Shown here piece after piece: positions 7,701 to 12,804 of a stretch of 12,804 nt of DNA. The notes under the pieces are model-generated. The model made no database searches, had not been told where the DNA came from, and worked only from the letters and a program-made list of their open reading frames with translations. This DNA is from JBBRRP01 sp964609655 (GTDB taxonomy: Bacteria > Myxococcota_A > Polyangia > Polyangiales > Polyangiaceae): NCBI GenBank assembly GCA_964609655.1, contig CAZSUA010000152.1, forward strand, positions 1 to 12,804. Reading direction: 5' to 3'. The translations under genes were made by a program, and so were the position numbers. Position 1 is the stretch's first letter, and every line of letters starts with the position of its first letter.

Positions 7701-10682
7701 CAACCTGTACTGGCACCCGTTGTAGCAAGCGGCAGCAGCGTGACCTACAACGCCACCACCACCGGGTCACTGCTTGGATATCAATGGAACTTTGGCGATG
7801 GCACTCCACTCACTGGTTTTACGAGCTCGCCCAGCGTGACCCACACGTTCGCGGCACCCGGCGTGTACACGGTAACACTTGTTGTCCGGAACCCAGAGGG
7901 CGATGCCGTCTCCACCGAGTTGGTGCAAGGCATCTCCGGAACCTCGGTGCCAGGCACTCCTCGTTCGTCGAGCAACCTGCTCGAGGACCCGCGTCCCGAG
8001 GGCGCCAGGGTTTGGTCCGTCAACATCGATAACGATAGCGTCTCCGTTTTCGAGCGTGCAGGGTTGGTGCGAGTCCGTGAGATCCCGGTGGGAAGCCGCC
8101 CGCGAGCGATCGCACTTGGCCCAGACGGGCGGATTTGGGTGAGCAACCAGGGCTCAAGCACGCTCAGCGTCATTGATCCGGTGACGCTCTCCGTCGCTCA
8201 AACCGTGCTTTTACCGCGCGCCTCACAGCCCTATGGGATCGTCGTGGGCGCCGATGGCTTTGCTTATGTCGCCCTTGAGGGAAGTGGCCGCGTCCTCAAG
8301 CTGGATCGAAACGGAGTCACCGTGGCAAGTGGGGATGTGGGCCCAAATCCGCGTCAGCTCGCCCTTACCGCGAACGGTGATCGCTTGCTTGTCTCGCGCT
8401 TCATTACCGCGCCACAACCGGGGGAGTCGACCGCGGTAGTTGAAACCAGTGTGGGCGGCGTGAAGCAGGGAGCAAGCGTTCTCATCTTGAATCCCCTCAC
8501 GTTGCTCACCACACGCAGCGTCGTGCTTCAGCACAGTGACAAGCTAGACACCACCATTTCAGGGCGCGGTGTCCCCAATTATCTCGGTGCTCCTGCGATT
8601 TCGCCCGATGGTCACAGCGCTTGGGTGCCTTCGAAACAAGACAACATCGAGCGCGGAACCCTTCGCGATCTGCAAAATCTTAACTTCCAAAGTACGGTGC
8701 GCGCGATAAGTTCCCGCATCGACCTAAACGCCGAAAGCGAAGACTACGGGGCGCGCGTCGATCACGACAATTCTGGCCTCGCTAGTGCGGCAGCCTATCA
8801 TCCGAGCGGTATCTACCTATTTGTTGCGCTTGAAACCAGCCGACAATTGGCCGTGTTAGACGCTGTTGGCAAACGCGAGCTTTTTCGAATCGAGGCAGGC
8901 CTCGCGCCCCAGGGCGTGTCGGTCTCCGCAGATGGCGACACTCTCTATGTTCATAATGTGCTGAGCCGCAGCGTGGGTGTGTACGATCTCGGTCCGCTGG
9001 TAGGTCGTGGGTCGAGTACGATTCCGCTCTTAGCTCAGCTTTCTACGGTCGAGGCTGAGAAATTGAGTCCGACGGTGTTGCGCGGTAAGCAGCTCTTCTA
9101 CGATGCGCGCGATACGCGCTTAGCTCGTGACGCCTATCTGAGTTGCGCAAGCTGCCACAATGATGGTGGGCAGGACGGTCGCGTCTGGGATCTCACCGGC
9201 ATGGGTGAAGGGTTACGTAACACGGTGAGCCTGCGTGGACGTGCTGGAGGCCAGGGTCGCTTGCATTGGACTGGGAACTTTGACGAGGTTCAGGACTTCG
9301 AAGGCCAGATCCGTGGACTCGCCCAAGGCACGGGCCTTATGTCAGATCCTGACTTCAACACAGGCACGCGCAGCCAACCGCTCGGTGATCCGAAGGCCGG
9401 CCTGAGTCCGGACCTCGACGCTTTGGCGGCTTATTTGGGGTCTTTGAATGGGGCCGAGCTCTCACCGTATCGCAGTGATACTGGCGCTCTGACAAGTGCA
9501 GCCACCGCAGGTCGCGATGTGTTCGCGACTCGGTGCATCACCTGTCACGGAGGCGACGACTTCACGGACAGTGCAGCGCTCGCATTCCGAAATGTGGGCA
9601 CGTTGCGCCCCACGAGCGGTCAGCGCTTGGACGCTGCAATTCCCGGACTCGACACACCGCCGCTGCGCGGCAGTTGGGGTACCGCGCCGTACCTCCACAA
9701 CGGCTCTGCCGCAACACTCGAGACTGCGATCGCGAGCCACACCAACATCAGTCTCAATGCGACTGATCTGGCCAATGTGACGGCTTTCGTTCGGGAGCTT
9801 GGGAGTGAGGAGCCAAAGGTGATGGCGCCACCCGGACTCATCGCGCAGTACTTCGCCAATAGCGCTCTCACCGGCCTTGCTGTGTTGACCCGCAGCGAGG
9901 GCGTGAACTTCAACTGGGGCAGCGGCTCGCCCGCTCCCGGCCTCCCCGTCAATAACTTTTCTGCACGTTGGTCGGGTCAGGTGCTGGCGCCAAGCAGCGG
10001 CACTTACAGATTCCAGACCAATTCTGACGATGGAGTGCGGCTTTGGGTCAACGGTGCCCAAGTGATCAACAATTGGACGGCGCATGCCGCGACCTTGAAC
10101 ACCACCGGCAGTATCACGCTCGTGGCGGGCCAACGCTACGACATCAAGCTCGAGTATCAAGAGCGTGCGGGTAGTGCTGTGATGCAGCTTCGCTGGCGTT
10201 TGCCCGGGCAAACAGCGTACGTTGCGATCCCCGTGTCACAGCTTTCGGCATCGGGGACGGGCCTTGCCGCCCAGTACTTTGCAAACGCTGCGCTCACGGG
10301 AACTCCTGGGCTCGCGCGCTACGAAGCACCGAACTTCAACTGGGGGACCGGAGCTCCGGGCACGGGTGTGACCGCGGACAACTTCTCGGCGCGTTGGGCG
10401 GGCACGGTGAGCCCACTTGCAAGCGGCCAGTTCAGATTTCAGACCAATTCCGACGACGGTGTGCGGCTTTGGGTGAACGGCCTGCTCCTCATCGACAACT
10501 GGAGCGTCCATACGGCTGCACTCGATGTAAGCCCTCCGGTCACGCTATTTGCCAACCAGCGCTACGACATCAAGCTGGAGTACAACGACATCACGGGGCC
10601 GGCGGTGAGCCAGCTGAACTGGCTATTGCCCGGCGCGACAACTTACGCCGCGGTTCCGGCAAGTCAGCTCTATACCAATTGA
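4716..10682 (+). CDS. giant exported galactose oxidase-di-haem cytochrome fusion with Ig, discoidin, PKD, propeller and PA14 domains
   Basis: A 1988-residue exported protein. It starts with a hydrophobic signal ending in GISC (C24, a non-ideal lipobox). Residues ~50-520 form a kelch-propeller galactose oxidase with DUF1929-type end. All known active-site positions are present: C120 (GHDMFC), Y164 (PRAYQ), W182 (GGSWAGG), Y376-H377 (NYHS) and H462 (TTHAVN). The 44-, 18- and 86-residue spacings equal the Fusarium enzyme (C228/Y272/W290/Y495-H496/H581). So oxidation of a primary alcohol with reduction of O2 to H2O2 is expected. Then come: putative Ig ~522-605, discoidin ~608-745 and ~757-898, Ig ~905-988, PKD ~992-1075 (WNFGDG), YVTN propeller ~1099-1430, and a two-haem region ~1445-1700 with CASCH (1477-1481) and CITCH (1607-1611). 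That region ends in TPPLRGSWGTAPYLHNGSAATL, as in MauG/CcpA-type peroxidases. Two PA14 modules close it (1707-1988). It is first in a cluster with a cytochrome c and an SCO protein. The natural substrate is unknown. Confidence 0.93.
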   Translation: MTHSRILASYYLILAASLSAGISCGVSRPDGSEPEERLAQKRQAISLEEAARAQWSPVISLPIVPVSAANLPNGKVLLWSAENRFSFGNNLGRTYTVQFDPANSSATERLVSETGHDMFCPGTANLPDGRILVNGGLSSGVTSIYDPVSDTWTRAAAMNIPRAYQGTAPLADGSVFTLGGSWAGGVGNKHGEVWTEASGWRLLPGVRIEPFLSTDPTRNFGMDSHLWLLQTGNGQVFHAGPGFNLNWVDTRGNGRVTPIGRRGDDEFSINGNAVMFDKGKVLKIGGAPGYDGVNSNANTYVIDLGADVNVRKIASMAYRRAFHNSVVLPNGQVVVIGGATVAVGFSDNNSVLAPELFDPITETFTVLPAMTVPRNYHSIALLLPDARVISAGGGLCGSGCAANHQDLQILSPPYLFNTDGSLATRPVIVTAPDSAAYGTALTVTTDSDVSSFALVRSASTTHAVNNDQRRIPLSYQALGAGTYSLQVPTNPGWAVPGLYMLFAMNSAGVPSVAKTLRIGSATALSLNAPTEQTASVGAPTSLPLVASASAGVVLSYSANGLPPGLSLDAASGVISGTPTTIGRTLVEVRVTDGEQTVSSEFVWNIREPGLTRFVRFEARSEINGNPWSSAAEINVLDRNGVALPRTGFSISADSQELVGQNGAANNAIDGNPATIWHTQWQAATPPPPHSLTLDLGASFDVGGLRYLPRSGGTLNGTVAQYAVFLSADGSQWASAVSEGNLLNYGPAADEKTIYFDNIARSKVATQSSTVIPADASRAVDGNTNAILSNGSVTQTNVEASPWWQVDLGAQYDLFGLRLWNRGDCCAASLSNFYVLTSRTPMTGRTLPDLLADPAVAKLQVPGTEPAVQLHPLSGRARFVRVELAGTDALSLAEVEVYGKIAQNEAPTLATPVPESLMVGAAVALALQGNDPDGDALNYAATGLPPGLSLDPSTGVISGTASLAGNFHVAARVVDARGGTANAEFDWPVGDVPPTVQPVLAPVVASGSSVTYNATTTGSLLGYQWNFGDGTPLTGFTSSPSVTHTFAAPGVYTVTLVVRNPEGDAVSTELVQGISGTSVPGTPRSSSNLLEDPRPEGARVWSVNIDNDSVSVFERAGLVRVREIPVGSRPRAIALGPDGRIWVSNQGSSTLSVIDPVTLSVAQTVLLPRASQPYGIVVGADGFAYVALEGSGRVLKLDRNGVTVASGDVGPNPRQLALTANGDRLLVSRFITAPQPGESTAVVETSVGGVKQGASVLILNPLTLLTTRSVVLQHSDKLDTTISGRGVPNYLGAPAISPDGHSAWVPSKQDNIERGTLRDLQNLNFQSTVRAISSRIDLNAESEDYGARVDHDNSGLASAAAYHPSGIYLFVALETSRQLAVLDAVGKRELFRIEAGLAPQGVSVSADGDTLYVHNVLSRSVGVYDLGPLVGRGSSTIPLLAQLSTVEAEKLSPTVLRGKQLFYDARDTRLARDAYLSCASCHNDGGQDGRVWDLTGMGEGLRNTVSLRGRAGGQGRLHWTGNFDEVQDFEGQIRGLAQGTGLMSDPDFNTGTRSQPLGDPKAGLSPDLDALAAYLGSLNGAELSPYRSDTGALTSAATAGRDVFATRCITCHGGDDFTDSAALAFRNVGTLRPTSGQRLDAAIPGLDTPPLRGSWGTAPYLHNGSAATLETAIASHTNISLNATDLANVTAFVRELGSEEPKVMAPPGLIAQYFANSALTGLAVLTRSEGVNFNWGSGSPAPGLPVNNFSARWSGQVLAPSSGTYRFQTNSDDGVRLWVNGAQVINNWTAHAATLNTTGSITLVAGQRYDIKLEYQERAGSAVMQLRWRLPGQTAYVAIPVSQLSASGTGLAAQYFANAALTGTPGLARYEAPNFNWGTGAPGTGVTADNFSARWAGTVSPLASGQFRFQTNSDDGVRLWVNGLLLIDNWSVHTAALDVSPPVTLFANQRYDIKLEYNDITGPAVSQLNWLLPGATTYAAVPASQLYTN
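9834..10679 (+). repeat. tandem duplication of a PA14 module inside the fusion gene
   Basis: Two in-frame copies, 9834-10259 and 10260-10679, have a 426-bp (142-codon) period. Both encode GLxAQYFANxALTG, NFSARW, FQTNSDDGVRLWVNG and QRYDIKLEY. PA14 modules commonly bind glycans or other surface ligands, so the pair probably increases avidity for the polymer being oxidised. Confidence 0.88.
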
Positions 10683-10687
10683 ACGGC

Positions 10688-11146
10688 ATGTCGCTGAGAG
10701 GCTCGATCAAACGCTGGAAGGTGCCCCTGATCTCGGTTGGCTTGACGGGTGCTTCGGCTTTTGGAATCGGAGCGATCTTGAAACATTCAGCAGAGCGTTC
10801 CCGGTTAGAGCTTGGCAGGAAGCTGGTCCTTGGGGTCGAACCTTTAAAGGGTCGAATGGTGGGTCACGATTTGGACCTGCCCACCGCGACGGTGCGCTGC
10901 CAAAATTGCCACAAAATCGGGCAAGAACCTGGAAAATCATTCGCACCGAGGCTCAGTCAAGCCAGCTTGACTGGGCTAGTCAAGCGCCGTGGAGGGCCAC
11001 CATCACGCTACGACGTGGCAACGTTCTGTGGCGTGCTAGCAGATGGCGTGGACCCTGCGCACGTGATGATTCCGCAAACCATGCCCCGCTATAACCTAAC
11101 CGAACAGGAGTGTGCCGCGCTATGGACTTACGTCACGGCCAATTAA
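10688..11146 (+). CDS. membrane-anchored mono-haem cytochrome c
   Basis: The 152-residue protein has a basic start (RGSIKRWK) and one hydrophobic segment (~12-29) without a clear cleavage site. A periplasm-facing class I cytochrome domain follows. The haem motif CQNCH is at 71-75, and M132 (TMPRYNL) or M127 could be the axial methionine; the closing helix is LTEQECAALWTYV. The ATG lies 5 bases after the stop of the oxidase-cytochrome gene, and the gene overlaps the SCO gene downstream by 25 bases, so all three are almost certainly one transcript. Its likely job is to move electrons between the exported oxidase/cytochrome protein and the respiratory chain; this is inferred from context only. 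The open frame extends upstream to 10394 inside the previous gene, but that part lacks any domain and is antiparallel to nothing conserved, so the later ATG was chosen. Confidence 0.85.
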   Translation: MSLRGSIKRWKVPLISVGLTGASAFGIGAILKHSAERSRLELGRKLVLGVEPLKGRMVGHDLDLPTATVRCQNCHKIGQEPGKSFAPRLSQASLTGLVKRRGGPPSRYDVATFCGVLADGVDPAHVMIPQTMPRYNLTEQECAALWTYVTAN

Positions 11147-11718
11147 CGCTTCAGCGTCGGTCATTCATCACAGCTTCAGTTGCCACGGGTCTCTCGGCGC
11201 TCAGTATGCCAACGTGGGCGCACAACGACGCTGGCGTCGTCAGCCCACCGATCGCGCCGCCAGCTGTCTCGCTCACGCTCGAAGATAAGTCCAAGACGAC
11301 GCTTCAGGCGCTCCTCTCGAATCACGTGACGGCGGTGCAGCTCATGTTCACCAGTTGCGAAGCCACCTGTCCGATCCAGGGATCCCTCTTTGCAGACGCC
11401 GCAAAGAAACTCGGAGGCCGCGTGAAGCCAGCGCAGCTCCTCTCGATCAGCATTGACCCAGGCAACGACACGGAAGAGCGGCTGCGCGACTGGCTGAAGC
11501 GCTTCGGTGCTTCACCCCGCTGGCACGCCGCGCGCCCGGCTGCGCGTCAGATCCAGTCACTGATCACGTTTTTGAAGGCCAAGAATGCGCCGCCAGACCC
11601 GCACACAGGGCAAGTCTACTATTTCAATTTGCGAGGGGAGCTAGTGCTGCGGAGCGTGGATTTTCCGTCTGCCGTAGAGATTGTGAGGACCTTGGAAGCG
11701 CTAGCGAAGCGTGGGTGA
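11122..11718 (+). CDS. SCO1/SenC-family copper protein with Tat signal
   Basis: SCO proteins are thioredoxin-fold copper chaperones or thiol reductases on the outer face of the inner membrane, best known for loading the CuA site of cytochrome oxidase. The 198-residue product starts with a Tat-type signal (QRRSFI, residues 11-16, then a hydrophobic stretch to ~32 ending near PTWAHN). It has the copper ligands expected for the family: CEATC (C79 and C83, CxxxC) in a FTSCEATCPIQ context, and H161 in HTGQVYYF. SIDPGNDTEERL (~111-122) matches the conserved DPxxDT region. ATG 11122 overlaps the end of the cytochrome gene; GTG 11110 is an in-frame alternative four codons earlier. Being third in the galactose oxidase operon, it may supply copper to that enzyme; a role for an unrelated oxidase is possible. 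Confidence 0.88.
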   Translation: MDLRHGQLTLQRRSFITASVATGLSALSMPTWAHNDAGVVSPPIAPPAVSLTLEDKSKTTLQALLSNHVTAVQLMFTSCEATCPIQGSLFADAAKKLGGRVKPAQLLSISIDPGNDTEERLRDWLKRFGASPRWHAARPAARQIQSLITFLKAKNAPPDPHTGQVYYFNLRGELVLRSVDFPSAVEIVRTLEALAKRG

Positions 11719-11727
11719 AGCTTCACC
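11714..11727. terminator. 14-bp palindrome holding both convergent stop codons
   Basis: GGTGAAGCTTCACC is a perfect palindrome. Its left TGA (11716-11718) ends the SCO gene and its right half contains the stop (TCA on this strand, 11723-11725) of the minus-strand membrane protein gene. As RNA it would fold with almost no loop and has no T-run, so a standard bidirectional terminator is uncertain. Confidence 0.35.
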
Positions 11728-11917
11728 GCTCAGGTTGCGCTGGCCAACGTGTAAAGGCCAGTAACCACAGCGCTAGCAGCCCGAGCCACGGGACGAAACA
11801 AAGAAGGACCCACCAACGCGAATGGCCGGTACGTTTGACCGCTGGCATCCACATCACGAGAGGGAGCGGAAAAAGGAGAACAATCAACATCCAATGCAAA
11901 GGCGAGAGCGATCCCAT
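11723..11917 (-). CDS. small two-helix membrane protein (copy 2)
   Basis: A 64-residue inner-membrane protein of unknown function with two hydrophobic segments (~8-25 and ~37-58) separated by a short basic loop (VKRTGHSRW). Its beginning, MGSLSPLHWMLIV, closely matches the upstream neighbour (MGSFSVVHWLIV), so the two are paralogues. The general pattern (HWLIV, then AG/TG-x-S/H before a second helix) is common in short uncharacterised proteobacterial membrane proteins. The start is ATG 11917, because AAGGAG lies 8 bases before it; a longer frame to 12001 would overlap the neighbour and is less likely. It begins 11 bases after the stop of copy 1 and ends 4 bp from the convergent SCO gene. Confidence 0.78.
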   Translation of the reverse strand: MGSLSPLHWMLIVLLFPLPLVMWMPAVKRTGHSRWWVLLCFVPWLGLLALWLLAFTRWPAQPER

Positions 11918-11928
11918 GTGTTGGCTCC

Positions 11929-12132
11929 TTAGCTCGACTGCTTCTTGGCAGCCCAACTGGAAAACGACAGAATTCCCCCAACAATGCAAAGCCCAAGCCA
12001 ACGAATCACGGCGAGCAGCGCAAGGGCCCCGTGGAATCCTGCACGGCTACAGATCCTCCAGAGCGGCACAACGGTGAAGGCACTCATGAACACACAAACA
12101 ATCAGCCAATGTACGACGGAAAACGACCCCAT
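11929..12132 (-). CDS. small two-helix membrane protein (copy 1)
   Basis: A 67-residue inner-membrane protein of unknown function. Hydrophobic segments lie at about 8-25 (HWLIVCVFMSAFTVVPLW) and 36-58, joined by RICSRAGFHG, and the end is basic (AAKKQSS). It is a paralogue of the next gene downstream; shared residues concentrate in the first 12 positions. A GAGGT Shine-Dalgarno precedes ATG 12132 and lies in the 13-base gap after the lamin-tail gene, so it is probably co-transcribed with it. Confidence 0.78.
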   Translation of the reverse strand: MGSFSVVHWLIVCVFMSAFTVVPLWRICSRAGFHGALALLAVIRWLGLCIVGGILSFSSWAAKKQSS

Positions 12133-12145
12133 ATTTTACCTCAAT

Positions 12146-12804
12146 TCACGGATTCGAAGCCTTTGGAGTTGCAGCGCTTGTCGTCGCAAAGGGGCCCGTT
12201 CCGTTGGGTGAGCGCCCGTAGGTCGTGTCGATATTTGCTGGAAACGCAACCGCCTCCAATACCGCCTGGTTAGAGTCAAGAAGGTAGACGGTCTCTCCAC
12301 CGTTGCTGATGGCGAAAGTGCCTTTGTAGCAACCAGCTCCAACGTCGTCACACATATCTGCGGGTAGCGGTCCCTCGTTCACGTTGCCGTTCACCCCCAA
12401 GACAACCAGGTAAGCGCGTGCGGGCAGGATGGTATTGGCCGGAAATTTAAAGGGGTTGTTCAGGTCGGGGTCACCGTCCGAATCGTCGGTCACATAATAA
12501 CCGCTGATGTTTGCCGGGGCATCCCCCACATTATAGAGCTCAACGAAGTCTGGGGCATTGCCGCGTATTTCGTTGATGATCACTTTGGGGCCCATCGGCG
12601 AGCCCCCACTGCCGCCAGTTCCGGTACCGCCGGTTGCGGTCGAGCCGCCGCCCGGTGCCATGCCACCGCTGCCATTCGTGCCGCCCGCCGAGGCTCCGCC
12701 AGAACCAACGGTGCTCCCAGCTGCGCCTAGAGCACCGCCGGCAGCAGGTTCTCCGTCGGTGCCGCCGCTGTTCGTGCTCTCGCCCCCCACGCCATCATCT
12801 GCGC
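12146..12804 (-). CDS. Gly/Ser/Ala/Thr-rich surface protein with lamin-tail domain, 5' end missing
   Basis: The frame is open to the window edge, so the true start and any signal or lipobox are outside; a GTG at 12790 is not the start because the same low-complexity sequence continues above it. About 68 residues of Gly/Ala/Ser/Thr-rich linker (TGGTGTGGSGGSP-like) lead to a lamin-tail (LTD) domain: VIINEIRGNAPDFVELYN, ISGYYVTDD, LPARAYLVV, SNGGETVYLLDSN and the closing YGRSPNGTGPF with the PKASNP end. In bacteria such linker-plus-LTD proteins are usually exported lipoproteins or cell-surface proteins, and are abundant in myxobacteria. The domain's ligand is generally unknown. Two cysteines (MCDDVGAGCY) in the domain could form a disulfide. 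Two small membrane protein genes follow in the same operon. Confidence 0.82.
   Translation of the reverse strand, partial: ADDGVGGESTNSGGTDGEPAAGGALGAAGSTVGSGGASAGGTNGSGGMAPGGGSTATGGTGTGGSGGSPMGPKVIINEIRGNAPDFVELYNVGDAPANISGYYVTDDSDGDPDLNNPFKFPANTILPARAYLVVLGVNGNVNEGPLPADMCDDVGAGCYKGTFAISNGGETVYLLDSNQAVLEAVAFPANIDTTYGRSPNGTGPFATTSAATPKASNP

Noticed and set aside
9462..10211. 249-codon minus-strand open frame opposite the cytochrome/PA14 part of the giant gene
   Set aside because: It lies entirely antisense to a region with unmistakable haem and PA14 motifs, has no recognisable domain, and its Arg/His-rich composition is typical of a high-GC shadow frame.
10394..10687. Upstream extension of the mono-haem cytochrome frame
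   Set aside because: It lies within the PA14 coding region in a different frame and has no domain; the ATG at 10688 immediately gives a basic start and membrane anchor.
11715..12077. 120-codon plus-strand open frame after the SCO gene
   Set aside because: It is antisense to two small membrane protein genes that have good ribosome sites and clear helix pattern.
12595..12790. Repetitive GC-rich codons resembling a CRISPR or minisatellite
   Set aside because: There is no fixed repeat unit or spacers; it is the low-complexity Gly/Ala/Ser/Thr linker of the lamin-tail protein.

Overview
The window looks like chromosomal DNA of a myxobacterium or a related predatory or polymer-degrading delta-type Gram-negative bacterium. 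This is inferred from the moderately high GC, large secreted multidomain proteins with many PKD, F5/8C and PA14 modules, and a Gly/Ala/Ser/Thr-rich surface protein carrying a lamin-tail domain. No rRNA, tRNA, CRISPR array, transposase or integrase was seen.

Left part (1-3579), mostly biosynthetic. The 3' end of larB (nickel-pincer cofactor) overlaps bioD (biotin) by one base. They converge on a minus-strand ilvD (valine/isoleucine synthesis). Immediately upstream of ilvD lies a 145-codon remnant of a long-form NADP isocitrate dehydrogenase gene. It keeps the true amino end and what looks like the true carboxyl end but lacks about 340 codons between them. Divergent from it, across an AT-rich promoter region, is a 39-codon amino-terminal stump of a LysR-type regulator. 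I read this as a decayed regulator / icd-ilvD locus in which only ilvD is intact. A gene-poor 285-bp stretch follows; it holds a perfect 18-bp palindrome between imperfect direct repeats.

Central part (3580-11718), the most interesting region. A GH113-like TIM-barrel glycosidase gene (minus strand) is divergent from a three-gene plus-strand cluster. The cluster holds: (i) a 1988-residue exported protein with a complete copper-radical galactose oxidase (all six classical active-site residues), two putative-Ig domains, two discoidin domains, a PKD domain, a YVTN-type propeller, a two-haem MauG/CcpA-like cytochrome region and two tandem PA14 domains; (ii) a membrane-anchored mono-haem cytochrome c; (iii) a Tat-exported SCO-type copper protein. 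Having the oxidase, three haem-c sites and a copper chaperone in one transcription unit suggests a surface carbohydrate-oxidation system. Its electrons or H2O2 could be handled by built-in haems, and its copper site may be served by its own chaperone. The chemistry and coupling are inference; the domains and residues are visible.

Right part (11723-12804), minus strand: the 3' part of a lamin-tail-domain surface protein gene followed, in tight operon spacing, by two paralogous two-helix membrane proteins. The last of these ends 4 bp from the SCO gene, and both stop codons lie inside one 14-bp perfect palindrome.
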